A stretch of 64,000 nucleotides of DNA, from contig OZ020484.1 of NCBI GenBank assembly GCA_963971405.1, forward strand, positions 12,338,001-12,402,000, in the 5' to 3' direction. Source of the stretch: Psococerastis gibbosa (taxonomy: Eukaryota > Arthropoda > Insecta > Psocodea > Psocidae). Positions 12,601-27,600 of the stretch are shown here, piece after piece; position 1 is the first letter of the stretch; each line of letters begins with the position of its first letter. The position numbers and the translations under genes are program-made. The notes beneath the pieces were generated by a model that was not told where the DNA came from, made no database searches, and saw only the letters and a program-made list of their open reading frames with translations.

Positions 12601-15600
12601 AAACTTGAAAGCTTTCAAAATAGAACATGACATTTTTATACGGACCTTAAGTAAGGTGTCTATTGTATTTAAAGTCAGCCCGGACATCCTTCACAAAGGT
12701 ATGAAATCATTTTAAAATTATTATTACTTTCTTCCTTTCCGTTGATTTGTTTTTTAAATCTTCGGGAATATGTTACCGCTATATTATATAGTTTCGAGGG
12801 TTGAAGAACCATTAATATTTGAATGGTACCCAATATAACTGCATACTGTATACTCTGAGTCTCTAGCACCACGTCGTATTCTTATACAGCTGCTACTTTC
12901 CACGCACACACACAAATCAATAGAAAGACAGTGCTTTTATTAGTAAGTTCGTTTATTTACTTAAGAAACTCTTCAAACTATCACCAACAGCATCTATAAA
13001 ATATACTCCTTTATAATATGCATAGATGTTTCCAAAAAATTCTTTAAATTCGATTTTCAAAAACCTAAGCCCAAATCGAATAGCATAGGTTAGAGGTTAT
13101 ATTTTTTAATGACTTTTTATGGACCCAGGCCTACTTATAGTGGCCGGTAGGTCCCTTGTCCAATGTCAACGACTCCATGGATTTCGGACATTATTTGTAT
13201 TGTTTCCGTATGAATTTTTGGCCACTGGCAAACCGGTACACGTTCCGGATGTCAACTTACACCGGCTACAAGCGATGATGGACAAGCTGAGACAAGCTTA
13301 CCATTGACGCAATGAAACAGGCGAAAGCATGACTTAACCAAGTACAGATACGAGTCTGGTAGTATGGTACCATGCTCATTATCATGTCTGTTCTCCAATC
13401 AGATGTCTCGAAGACAGAAAATGTCTTCAGTATTAATGTTAAGTGAATGAGGGAGTTGTGGTCTTGTGTGTTGGCCACCCCGCCCCTATACTTAACAATG
13501 CATTCCTTTATTACCATCTTGGATCTATTTGTCATTCTTCTGGTTACTTTGGAAGCCTCTTTGGTTCTTAATCGATTTTTTTGAAAGATGAGCCGTTGAG
13601 TAATGGCCCGTCTTAGTTGATATTTTTTTTTTTTACATTTACCGAATAACGGTCTGGCTTGCATTATGTTTTATTTCGTCGCAATAAATTATATATGGAA
13701 TTTGAATTATGTTAAAGCCAAGTTCGGGCGCAACCTTTTGGCCAATACTCTTGAGTGTATAGTAGACGCAGTAGTTTTCTTGCTTTTAGGGAGATTTATC
13801 TATCTATAGGCGAAAATTTCTTCATAACTTTTCATTACATGTGTCTCAGCCTAAAACTGCCCCCCGTTCAAAATGTTGTATAGATATACATATGTATGCA
13901 TGTATTGATTTTAGGAAACACTCTAACTTCCGATTTTGATGAAACTTGCCACAAAATTTGATCAAAAAAATGTCTCTATCAAGTACGTTAACCAGCTTCA
14001 TACTATATATAGTTTCAAGATGGCGCCGTTCAGAAACTTTAATTCCCATTAATATTGGTCGTAGATGGACCGAGTAAAGTGTGACGGAAATCCCATATTT
14101 TTGTCTGCGATAATGGTTATTGACACTTTATACGATAAATCAACGATTTCAAGGTGGTGGCCAGTCAAAGCAAGGCCGTAGCCAAGGGGGGGGGGGGTTC
14201 ATGGGGGTTCAAACACCCCCCCCCCCCCAAATGAATTGGCTTGATACTAGATAGAATCGGATTTTGAGAGGAAAAATAGAAACCACTATGTAATACCCAA
14301 TTAAATTTCTAACCCCCCCCCCCCCCCGAAAAGAATCCTGGCTACGGCCTTGAGTCAAAGTGAAAATAATGTGATAATTGCATTGATATCCCATTGTGGT
14401 GAAACGTGACACAACAATTAATCATACCAAGGTCGTGATCAAGTTTGTTAACCAGCCTGATCAGCCAATTAATTTCAAGATGGCGGTCGATCAAAAACTA
14501 ACAAAAAATGATATCTAAGTTAATATTGGTCGTAGAGGGATGAGTAGAATGTGATGGAAAGCCCGTCTCTTTATCTACGAATCTATGATAATGATAATTA
14601 ACACTTTTAACGACGAATCAATGATTTCAAGATGGCGGCTAGACAAATTGAATATAATATGATAAATAGATTTTATATTTATTGCAACGTACCTCCGATT
14701 AACAATGCGGAAACTGTGAGCTTATTTATGAATAGCGGAAACATTAGAAGGCAGTTTCGTAGTGTTTTCATATTTTGTTCGTTCAAAAAATTACTACACA
14801 ACGGCTGAGGCTACTGTAATTAATACCGGGTGAGATTTATCTATACTATACACTATTGTATTGACCATGTGCAGTACCGGGTTGGGCCTTGTGGGGCCCC
14901 TGGGCCGGAATTGTGTGGGGGCCCTTTCTCGGGCAGAAAGGTCTTGCACCCTTACACGAATATTTCACTATCATTTATAAAATAGAAACACACGATGTGA
15001 AATAGAATAGAGTAAGGCGATTAATCATTAATGCCAATTCCCCGCCAAATTTTTCGACAAGTTTATTTATTTGCTTTAGTTTGTTGTTTTAGTTTTTTTA
15101 ATCTATTTGCGATTTTGTATTTAGCGGCTTTTGTTGGGGCTCTTTGGCCCCATAGCCAAACCCGGCACTGACCATGTGCTGTGTCTGTATGTGACCCCAT
15201 CATGCTTATTTCAGCGACTGAATCTCCAGAGTCCAGGCTAAATCGCTTTCGATTATCATTGCACTTAAAAAGTTTGTTAGAACAAAGCGACATTGGTCCT
15301 ACTTGTACATCTTTAACATATTTTTTTTTTTGTTTCAACCCCTTAAATGCTGTGAAGTGAGAATCCATTGAAATAGTGTCATAAAAAACCCGACCCCTAG
15401 CTTGTACCTTCGGAAGGTGACAAACCTCTTATCTAAGCCATCCCTCTGCGGCAGCAGAGTAAGCAATAAAACGTGATAAGATCTTGTGAATAGGGTTAGG
15501 AAACCTATATTTTAGGGCAGAGAACAAAAAAAAAATGGGAGGCGGCCTATCAGAGCATTTGATTTACCACGGTCTGTCTTCTTCACTGGACGGGACTTTA

Positions 15601-18600
15601 CTATATTCTTTCCTCTATTCTCATGGATTAAATGCTGTATGAGTTAAGTATTGCGGTCACTTTTGACTTTTTTTTTATGTGATCTTTCGATGTTTGGTTG
15701 GGTTATAATATTGTACAGATTGCACATGAAGACCATAGAGGAAGAATGATGAATGTCCAAAAAAGTCATTTTTGCCAACTTAACACATTTCTAGCGTAGT
15801 TTTTCCTGCGGAATCCGATGGTGCATTTGATGAAACTATAAAGATACAGGGGTTTGAAGCAACCGTGTTCTGGGAAAAACGATGAGTGTGAAATCTTAAA
15901 ATCCATATTTCTTAAGTTCTAAAGTTACTTTTATGGACATTCATCATTCTTCCCCTGTGGTCTTCACATCACGCCTTGACACCCTATAACACATTGATAC
16001 GAGTTGGTGCCTTTAACAGTCATCAGAAATATGTTACCAATGCCAAAAAATACCTCTCGGTATGGGTATGGCCGATCAGCAGCCCGACCATGGCGATTAC
16101 AATACCGGGGTTAATATAATACCATGTCAGGTGATGGTATTATTTTAACTGTTTAAAATAAATGAACAGTAAATTTCAGAATTTTTTAAGTTTTGATGTT
16201 GGTAATCGTAGCAAGAGTTTTAAGCGCGGAAATTTCAAATTGTGTCCATTTAAACAATTGAATGATCTTCGGAAGCGTTTGATTACGGAAGCAATTGAAT
16301 TAATACCATCACGTGACTTGGTATTATATTATATTAACCCCGGTATTAAAATCGCCATGATCGGGCTGCAGATGTAGATAGGCATAAATGATAAAATGCA
16401 ATATTGAAATATCTATATAAAGCGTGGTGTCGTTTAAAGTTGCCGACGACTTGCTAAGCTAGACATCAGCAGTTATGAAATGTATCGGTCAAAAACTGTA
16501 TCAGAGTGCACATACTTATTGTCACTAAAGCATCTAAGTACGGGAAGACCTGTAGTGGTGCAGTGGTCAGAATATCACCCCGGCAAGGAGGAGACTCTGG
16601 TTCGAATACCTACCGTTTCCGTCAGTTTTTTCCATGACTTCCTTTCTCGAAGGTGTAAGTAGATTTATAAACAGGTTCTTCAGGAATTTCTGAATTTGTT
16701 TATATGTACATTTTTTTTGTTGCTGAGGTTTTGCATAGAATTAAGTTGAACTTCATTATAACTCACCAAGGCTTTACCCAGGGAGCTGAATGTAACCCAC
16801 CCGTCCCACCCCCTCGAAAAACAGATTTTTGCCAAAATTCTGCACCAATATTCTAAAACATATCTCGCGGGAGAGGCCCCCGGACACCCTAGCTTGGAGT
16901 CATTTCAGAAGTCTTGAAGTGAAAAATGTGTTACACCCCAATTTCGGGTCTGTTGTTTCCTCAAATTTCCCACCTGTTTGCAGTTATTTTGATGTTCGTC
17001 GGTACAATCTAAACCTTTTTAAAGCCATTTTTGAGAAATTATATTTTCAGACGTTTTTTTTTTGGAGTTTTTTGAGAATTAAACCCCACTAACTTGAGTT
17101 AGCCCAAAACATAAAAAGACCTACATGCCAAATTTCATGAAAATCCATCGAGTAGTTTGCCCGCAAATCGATGAACAGACAGAGCGACAGACAGACATTT
17201 CATAAAAAACACTTTTTTTCATTTGGGGGACCTCAAAACGTGTTGAAATCTCAGAATCGAAAATTGTGACCATCACAAAATAAATAATAAATAAATAAAT
17301 ATTCACTTTATATCAACATAAGGTACAAAGATATACAGTATATCTAAAGAGTAACATGAAGTCATACCGAATGAATGAATGAATGAATGAATGAATGAAG
17401 TCATGCGAAACAGCATAGCAAAGCAAAAGCTTTCCTGCGGACTAATTGGAAAGCAATAAACCAACCTATTTGGGGGTGATCCAGGGGTGGGCAATATCAA
17501 CGGTCTGCTTTCTCTTGCGTAAGGTTGCCATTCGTCCCGGTTTCCCGGGACTGTCACCGTGTTTGATGACTCTGACCCTGCGTCCCGGTTTCGCCTTTAA
17601 ATGTCCCGGTTCAGACAGTGTAAACGCCACTTGCATGATTTAAAAAAAAAATACTGAAAATTTACCAGAAAATAATAATAAGTGAAAAGAGTGTTTGCAA
17701 AACTTACTTACTAATTTAATAAAATAATGCACTAGATAAAATTGACTAAATTTACACTAGATATTATGCATCTCGGCTCTTTGTCCCGGTTTTATGTCTG
17801 ACAATTCTGGCAACCCTACTCTTCAGAGACGCGCAGGCGAGCAGCAGCTTGTATTCTTCCAAACTTGATTCCGTTGAGCGATATAATAAATTAACACGAT
17901 TCCCGCAGACTCTAACGGGTTATAAAGGGAGAGTGCTGTGAATACAAATTGCATAATAAAGAGGTGCAAATGAAGGGAAGTTCTGTCAAACCCAAAAACA
18001 AAAACAAGAAACCGGTGTGACAAACTGCACTTCCTGGGAGGCCTAAAATATTTATTAGCGCTGCATTTCCCTGCAACACGCAACACTTTTCGAACCAAGA
18101 ATTAGAATTCCACTGTGGCTTGCTTTCCGTATGCCAATTAATAAGAGATTGCAAATTGTAACCTGAATAAATCCGGAAACTAGTTTGAATTTAACGGGAC
18201 CCTTTCACCATTTATTTCTTTCAGTCTCATCTCTCTATAATATATGTAAACGGATTACTTTTTCTTCTAATTGCCTCTTCTATCGAAGATTGGCGATCAT
18301 CTTGACAATTGTAGTCATGATGACTATAGTAGGGAATTGTGATTTCCCCCGTTGCCTTCTGCATCCTTTTGCCGTTGACTCTTCATTGAGTTCCTCCGCC
18401 AGTTTCCCAACTCCAGGACAAAAGAGTGCCCTGCTCAGAAAAGACTGTTTTTTTTCGCTTATTCAAGCTCCAACTCGGTCCCCCATTTGTTCAGTTGTCA
18501 TTACTCGTTTCCATCTTCATCCTTCACCACGAGGAGGTACAAATTTGGGATTTTCGCGAGTTCGCTTATGCCACCTTATGGCTCAGAAGCTTAGCTACTT

Positions 18601-21600
18601 TGAAGACCAGCAATGTTAGCCAAAGACCAAAATCTATTTATTACAATAATTTCTGAAATACTTCACGTTTTCAGAGTTACTTATAAGTTGCTATAAGAAG
18701 CAGGTAAAGCTAGAAGTTGGTTGTTGGTTCGAGTCCTACACTAGCTACATTTTCTGGCCATGCTTCGGAGGGCATGTAAAGCAGGCTGTCCCGGGCCTTC
18801 CTAGTTGAGTGTAAGAGAGGGCTTTATAGCCCTAACTCCGCCAGGTTGGCTTAGTAATAGAACAAAAAAGTCATTTTTTATTTATTTAAAAGACTTATCA
18901 TTGGATATGCAACATGATATTGTATGTCTACATTTGGGGTGTGTCCGTATGGTCTGAAACGTGTACAATTTTGTCATTTTATGCTGACTGTGCCCATACC
19001 TTGAAAGTTATTGCTGAAAATGAGTACGCCGGGGTAAAACATCCGTTCAGGAAGCCAAAATTCATTCTAGAAAAGCAAAATGAAAAGTATTAAAGTTTTG
19101 GTAAGTTCGTATTAAATTTTACCTGAACCTGTAAGGCTAGGCTCATAATTTTTACACTAAATAAATTCTCTTGAAAAGATCTTTCATTTGATGTGCAACA
19201 TGACATACCTTTACATTTAAAAATTCCGAGATACATATTATGCCACCCCTGAAACCACCTATATTTCCAACATGCGGAAAAAGTTAATTTAACCCCAGCA
19301 TTGTTATTAAATTCTATACCGCATTTCAAGATTCCTCATAATAACCGTGGTGTGCCCGGGTGGTCTGGTACACCCTGCATATCTGCATATCTTAATATAG
19401 GTAATTAATTTGACTTTGTTTCTAATATTTGAACTCTTTCGTTTTCATTCCACATAATTTCAATACTGACATAAAAATTAGTTAATGGCAAAAATTTGTA
19501 ATTACGTGTAGTACGTAATTATGTTGCTCTATAACTGTAAATTATTTGGGGCTGATTCCTCATTGTTATAAGAACTATACTTTCTCTATAGTCAGTTGCC
19601 TATAAGTGTGTATGTATCATGGAATGTAGCCTGGAGTGATTACATATTGAACAATAACATGTCTTTGGGGGGTCGCAGCCCCCTGCTGCGTGTCTCGTGA
19701 CATGTATCAATGACGCAGCGCCCCCACGTATACATGACGGCTCCTATCAAATGCTTGTACCTTTTTATCATTAAACATTAAAGTAGTTTTATCAGTAGGC
19801 TAACAATATTGATTTTGCTGAATAAATTTTGGAAAACAGCTTGCATTATCTTTAGTGTGAAATAACGAGTAGATTCCTTTTTTTTCCCTGTGTATTTTAA
19901 ATTACCTATCTGCTGTGTGTTCTCCACTCATTGATGCGGTTTTGTGCGATATCTGTCTTGAGCTGCAGCCCTATCATGGTGAATTGGGATTAACATAATA
20001 CCTGGTTTATTATTTTAATACAGCATTAGTAAGGTGTCACGTAACGGTGTTAAAATATGCGCGGGAAATTCAAATTAATAAATTATTGGAATACAAGAAA
20101 ATGGTTGCATTGTTTTATATATAATTGAAGGAAATACTAATATACATACTGTACAAATGCATGCATTAAATATATAATATTATGACTATAATAATATAAT
20201 ATAATCAGACTCCGGCCGTGAAAGCCTACGTCATTATATTAATACACTAACAGAACAAGCATAATTTTACCTTGATTTCCATACAGTTATGAATTATTTT
20301 TATAAAAGTATAAACCGCTCACGGACTAGTCCTGCGGTAAGTCACTCCTATTATTGTAAACACACTTGTAAAAATATACAGCTTTTGATTGAATGATTGA
20401 TTATTATATTATTAAGAGCATTTCGTCCTCTTCTAATGCTCTGCTCATTTATGGCTCTATGATCCATATTACAATAGCCTACATGAAAACTGTGACTTTG
20501 CACAAAAATTTATCGAGTGGGGTGTCCGATATCACCATTGTAACATTTAAGGATATAATAATAAAATATAATAACTGTACATTCAATTATTCATTGACCT
20601 CATTCACGAGACTCCAGATTCTTTCTCCTAACTACACACTTCAGCTCAGCATAGGTTCCAAAAAAAAGTTCATGTGAAAGTGTCATGTCTTATACGTACT
20701 CTCAACTCATAAGTTATTTCAAAATGTCATTCTAAATTTCTAGGTGTCGTGTGTGTGGGAAGGCCCAATTTGTGTTTTAGGTGCCCATTCCACATACGTA
20801 CAACGTCAATGAAAATTATGAAATTGAAGGGCATTTCAATTTTACTCTATGCCATTGTTAAAATTGATCAATGATCAATTGATAATGATAATGAAACAAA
20901 CAATCTAAAATTAAAAAATGGCGTCATGTGATATGACAAGTACAACTATTTTAATTGATTTCTCTAAAAAGAAAGCAGTTCTGTGTAAAAATTATAATAA
21001 GGATTAAATAATAAGGCGACGAAGAAAACAAATACAATTTCAAGAAACAAATTTCAAAAATTTGGCGCATACGCTTCAATTGAAAATTGTCAATTTTTGA
21101 AAAACATATGGAATGGCCCCCATCAATGAGAAATTGAAATGTCCTTCAATTTCATAATTTTCATTGACGTTGTACGTATGTGGAATGGGCGCCTAAATGA
21201 TGTAAATTAGCTCATTTGAAACTCTCGGTCCTTTGAAGGACTGCAGCAGCATAATAGTTTACATAACATGGCTCATTTATGTCTCTGTTTGAATTCATGG
21301 GCAGCATGCCGAGGTGGGTTGTAAATCCTGTAGCGGAGGAGGAAATTAGACGTATGCTCTTCAGGGTTTGATGAAGAGAAGTGCGCTTTTTCATGTTGGA
21401 CATCACATTGGGCGCCTACGTGGGACCGGGCGGTCCCTGGTTTGTTGGTCCCCCTAAAAATGGAGCATAAACATCTCGGCAGGGGTGCTTACGAGGTCAC
21501 CCGCTTCATGTTAAACCTCTCCACAAGTTTGTGTTATTTAAGATTATTACAATTTTTGCATATTTTTTTTTTGCTTTTTACTCTTTTTTATTGTATCAAC

Positions 21601-24600
21601 CACACCTTATTATATTGTTCATTGTAGAGGTCTCTCATATGTTTGGCAACAGGTCATGAGGGAAGGTGCACTACATGGTATTCAGCGCAGGCCGCAGGGG
21701 GACTGGACATTTTTAAAATCCTTGTTGGTTGCCTCCCAGCCATGAACAGATACAGGTATCTGCCCCCCAGAATGTAGTAAATCTGTTATAAGTTCATTTA
21801 TTACGCTCTAATTTAATCGATACTACATATTATGTTGGTTCTATTTTGACCCACAACATTTACTACCTCCCCCCCCCCCCAATGGGCTGGATCCGTCCCT
21901 GCTCCCAGCAAGGGCAAACTGTGGTCTGGACGGTACAGTAAATGCAAATAATACGTACTTTGTGCGTTCTTGACTTCTTGTTACTTCTATGGCATGATTT
22001 TCTGAGTCGTTGTCATAGCTTATGAGAACATTGCTTTTCCTGAACTTGTCAAGTGAGCAATCACAACAATGTGTGCCCTGCTGCTGTAGTCAGTGACTCA
22101 TTGGTCTCCATAACTCTGTACGATACATGATTGCCTAAAAAAACACTTGCTAATGACTAGAGTTGACAAGTATGGTTGTACCTTGCTGCTGTAATCAGTG
22201 GTCTTAATAACCGTGTACGATTTATAGAATTGTCTGAAAATACTGCCAGGGCACGCAAACACTTTCTAATGACGAGAGTTGGGCAAGTATGGGAGGTGGT
22301 TGTTGAGTGGGTACCTACACTAGGAAACGGATACCCAGACCAGAATGGAGCAAAAAATACAAGACTTAAAATAGCTTGTACTGAGCTTAGGGAATGTGCT
22401 ACCAGAATAAGGGTGATTTCCCTCTCTGGACCACCCTTAACATAAGAAGAGGAGCTGATGTAGTTGTAATACTCACAATAGGCCAAAAAAGTTTTTAGTA
22501 CGACTTCGATGGCCAGGTGGTAGCGTGCTTGTACTTGTGCGAGTCTCTACACGCCATGTGATCGGAGACGTGTCGTAACTCGACACAAGTACCTATTAGG
22601 TAACTTAGTGAGGCGGCTGAAGAGGTCAATCGGATACATTCATTGAATTGTTTGTATGCGATTAACCTTTTTTTAAATAATCAAAACATAAAAAAGAAAC
22701 ATAAAGTACGTACCTGCTCCCAATTAAAAAAAAAAACAACAACAAAAAAACAGGTTGTTTTTAGAATGATAATGCAGCATAAAGCCTAACAGATCTAGGG
22801 AGAGAGAGAAGTTCTGTCTATTTTCAATGCTAATGCTAACCTAATGAATACAATTTCATAGAAAGGTAGGCCTTTTTCAGTCGAATGGGGTGGGAGAAGC
22901 TTTATCTTAACTTGTGGGCGTCACACAGCCCAAAGCTTGGGTAATAAAATAACGAGAAGCGCTGACTATGCTATGACAACAACAAGATAAGCATGTTGAA
23001 TGTGGTACTAAGTTCCAAACCCTTTTTCGATCGCGTACAGTAAAAAAGCTATGAACCGGAGTCCGTGTTCCAGTTAAATTGGAAGAAATAAGTTTTTAAT
23101 GAAGTTGCTGACAATTAAAGTGAAATAAAGGGAGACCGTGTGGTTGGGCAATAAACGAAACCGGAGTCGCCTACAAGTCGCCAGCTGAGCAAGCTTTGGT
23201 GCTTATCCCCAAATTTCGATTACATTCATCCCTATATTCCATGCATTATCCAAGCCCATTGTGTGTTGCCCCCTAATATCAATCCCTTGGGAAGCACTTC
23301 TTATTGAATTGTTTGATATAGAGTTAACAGCACTTTGCAGTTATTTCGAAGTTTTCTGTTTACTCACATTTTTTTTATGAAGGTCCTTTCAATAAAATTC
23401 AACGGGGATACAATTTTTTGTCCTTCAATAACGGTTACGTTATCTTATACGAGAGCCATCTTTATCAAATAATTCTTGAATTATTTGTCTCTTCAGCATA
23501 AATTCTTTATTCTGCTGTCCACTTTGTCTACCAAAATGTGATACGGTTACATAATACAGTAAATAATATTATACAGAATGTGTTGTACAATGCAATATAC
23601 AGTACAACTTGAAACACACTGTAAATACATACCGTGTGCATTATATGTAAGAGTATATATACACATTATAAAGCGATGCTACTATTGTAAAATATACGAT
23701 CATGAGGTACACATACAATATCTTTTAGGGAGATGGTGACCAATGTTCGACTTTCGGAAAATGTCTTCTCAACTTTTCATTTCATGACCCCCTGAGCCTA
23801 AAACCACCCTCCGTTAAAAATGTTATATATACATAGACATGTATGTACAGTATGTATATATATGTATGTATATCGATTTTAGTAAACGCTCTAACTTCCG
23901 TAAATATTATCTGATTTTGATGAAACTTGGCACAAAAATTGATGATACAAATGAGTTCGCTACCCAATTAGATCCACTATCCACTATGTTTTCAAACGAT
24001 TTCAAAATGACGTCCAGTCAAAGTTAAAATAATTTGATAAGTAAAAGTTCATAGTCGTCATTGTTTGGATTGTTTGTGTGTTGATGTTGTGGTCGGGAAA
24101 ATAATGAAGTATTTTTTATTTTTTATTACATACATAGCGTAGGTAGCGTAGAGGAAAAGCAGGGTATGCGGAATCTCCCTACACCTTATCGGGATTTTTT
24201 ATCTTGGATCTTACCCATTCTCATTCATTCATCACCCAATTTTTTTTCTCTATTTCTTTTTAGTTTAAGTATTAATATAACTTACTATGCAACATATGTA
24301 ATGCTGACTATAAATATCTTCTTCAATTTTCTGTTTTTTCGTTTGTAACGGCTAATACTAACTCATAATTATTCGGACCATTTAGAAATAAATAATTCAA
24401 TTAAACACTAGCCTATTTCTATTTTTTTTCTTTTCGGGAAAGTTGAAAATGGTTCGTATTCACCCGCTTTTACTGTGGTTAAAAAATATTAGCCTATAAC
24501 ATTTCTATTAGCTCCTTTATGAAAGTAAAAAAAAATACTTTATTGTATTCCTGTATTGTACAAAAATTATTTTTACTATTATTATTTATATTTACAACTG

Positions 24601-27600
24601 TGCTGAGCCTAATATTCCGTTTGATAGTCTAAGTTTCAATCTAGGAACCTGTGATAAGTGGTAATTAGTCAAACGGTGTTTAGGTAGGCGTAAAAGGAGC
24701 CATAGGTTCGAATGTTGTCCCAAATTAGCATACTCACTAATCCTTAAACAAAAGGTTTATGGAACGGTTGGCCTCCAGCTCTTAACTTATGAACACGGCT
24801 AGTTAATCTTCGTAGAATTAGTCAGGAATGACCGTGCTCCAACCTCTTTTGAGATAGAAGATGTTTTTAGGTAACTTGGTCCCTTCAAAGTCCTACGTTC
24901 TTTTGACAGCTCCTTATAAAGAATGTTCATCAGTAAAGTATTCTCAAATAGATAGAGGCCAGATTGCCAAGTGAGGGTTGTATGAACTAGACTCCTTACG
25001 GTTGAACAACCGTTTGTGTCTCAAAGTTTTATTTTATTTTGACAATAATATCGTATTCTTGTCCGTACCAAACCAAGGAAATGTAATGTATCAGCCTATA
25101 TCTACGGTACAATGCTGTGTGCTATAAACGACGAGATATAAATAAGGAATAAATAAATAAGGACTTTTTGTTCTATTACTAAGCCAACCCAGCGGAGTTA
25201 GGGCTATAAAGCCCTCTCTTACACTCAACTAGGAAGACCCGGGACCGCCTGCTTTACATGCCTTCCAAAGCATGGCCAGAAATTTTAGGAAGTGTAGGAC
25301 TCGAACCAACAACCTTTCGGGTGAAAGTCAGAGTCCGTACCACTACTCTACATGTCCTCACAATCTGCCGATATCTGGGATGAAAGGCGTATAAAATATA
25401 TCCTCTAGTTACTCACGCGTCTTAATTATTGTCATAATATGAAACATGCATACCTATATATGCTTAATTATTATTATTATTATTTTATTTTTTTAACCTG
25501 TTAAATACGATTTGGCAAGGTGAACTGTTATCAGGGGCGCACTGGACAACGAGGCTGCAGAGGGAGCGTCTAAAATAGCTTACAGTTTGCCCGCCTTCCT
25601 GCCACTTTTGAACGATCTTATCCAGGAACTGACCACCGATGTTCCTGGAGTATGTTGATCCATGAGAATGGCTGTTTTCCCCTTGCCGCAACCGGGCGAC
25701 CAATTCCACCCTCTCCCGTATGCTTTAGCAAATCCTTTTAATAGGGGTATTAAGCTTTTCCATTTGCTGGGACATCAAACAAAAGGAAAGACCATCGTCA
25801 GTTACCTGTCGCAGCCTAATTTATGGGTTCAAAATACGTGCAGGTTGTTGCTGGCCTGAGGTCAGAAGGTTCAGAAGTAAGGTGATGTTGAGGCGTCGAG
25901 CAAGCTGACAGGCCCATAATTCAACGTGTTGGGGGTCTGTCCGTCAATGATATCACCCCCCACGTTTGACAGCTCCGCCCTGACATTCTACTATCCCGTT
26001 CTTATTCTTATTGGGCACTTGCGAACCTCATGCAGTTTTCATGAAGAAATTGAGCTGAAAATGAGCAGCTGGCTAGGTAACATCCGCTTCGTTAAAATTT
26101 TGAGAGGTCTTGCTTCCAGGCAATGTACTGGAACTGGCATATTGTGTGGTATAGGTATAATATGCCTTCTGCAGGTGTCTCATGTTCCTCTATAGAATTT
26201 TCATGAGGCGGCAATTCCACATGTCAATATTCCGTCATTTGCGCATCAATAATTGATGAGATTTTTGTTTTTATATAGAGAAAAAAAAGGCGCATCAATT
26301 TATTGAAGCACAAATGACGGATTATTGACAAGTGGAATAGCCGCCTTAGTACGATAATTTCTAAAATATAAATTATATAATACTGTGGAGTGTGGACTGA
26401 TTGTTAAAAAGAACTTGGTCCACTTCCATAATATTAGTATTTTCTGCAAAATTATAATTATGCAACCATGTTCCTTACAATTAGACAAACATAATTGTTT
26501 TTTTTTTTTTTTTTTTTTGCTTTAATTTCTCTCATGTCTTCATATCATTGGCTCAGTGGTAGAATATTGGATACCTCTAAGGGCGCATATCAATCGACAT
26601 TGTTTTGGATTAGGGTAAATATGAAACCACAGACTGCTGTTTGGTAGTAGAAATTAAGGGTTGAGACCCCTAACCCTGGGAAAACCCGAAGCGTGGCATT
26701 TCGTTAAATAGCCGGGTCTAATGTGGAAAAGAGGCGTGTCGTTTCCTGGTCTAAAGAGTTGGATCGGCCGATAAATCACATAGTTCGATACTGGATGATG
26801 GTAATGAAGAAGTCGTCGGCTCCATTTATTTGTGGCTGGGGGGGTCGGGCGAGCCGAGCAGATTAGAGGGTTGGTTGTGCGTCCACAGGTACACAGGTAC
26901 GCGACTGGCCGCTCTGCGGGGAACGAGGTTTACGACCTCCTCAAACAATGGTCCATTTGTTTATCGGCGGGGTTGAGAGATCTTCATCAATTAATTGGAA
27001 GCGGGTGCTCTACTAGCTGGGACGGGGATGTTGAAAATGGTTAGAACTTTTTAATAATGTTTTTATTCTTTCCTCATCGACGTCACATTCTGTAGTAACT
27101 ATACGATAGTAACCCATCCTTGTTAAAAGTGTACAGCCCCTATGAAATTGGCAGCCCGAAATTTAGTACTTTTTATTTTTTATTTAATTAACTAAGCAAG
27201 TTATTAAAGATTTGGCTCATTTAAGTTGTAGAAGACTACTTCGTGCATCATGTAATAAGGTATTTTTAATTTTGGAAATTGTAGCTTTTTCAGAAACACG
27301 ATAATAATTTATTAATTACCGAGTATAAATTTTATGAAAAAACTACAATCTCAAAAATTAAAAATACCTTATAATTGTATATATATATTGTATATGCTGA
27401 TATCGAACATGCCTATCATACTTCTGGAGTCCTTTGAGGTTTTCATTGCAATTTTAATGAGTAAAATTCAGCCTTTTTTATTTTAGAAAGAAGATGAAAT
27501 GATGCGGGCAGTAAAATTGACTAGCCGGGAGCGACGGTTCATTAAATTCGCATCAGTGGAGTTTGATGGACAACTGTACATGAGTCCACAGGACTTCTTG

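Larger units (their letters stand above)
3897..27486 (+). other. Intron 1 of the MICU gene (23.6 kb)
   Basis: It starts with GTAAGT and ends in ttttattttag. It holds the foldbacks, MITEs, SINEs and retrotransposon pieces listed separately between 4.8 and 27.4 kb. I see nothing definable in about 3.9-4.8, 5.3-5.85, 7.55-9.72, 12.2-13.1, 18.9-20.7, 21.2-22.0, 24.0-25.1 and 25.4-26.2 kb, apart from simple runs. Confidence 0.8.

Noticed and set aside
13266-13664. 132-codon open frame on the - strand
   Set aside because: Low-complexity Lys/Arg-rich translation with no motif, starting next to a poly-T run; no splice or family support.
18185-18619. 144-codon open frame on the + strand
   Set aside because: Ser/Leu/Phe-rich composition typical of chance frames in pyrimidine-rich DNA; no domain and no neighbouring exon.
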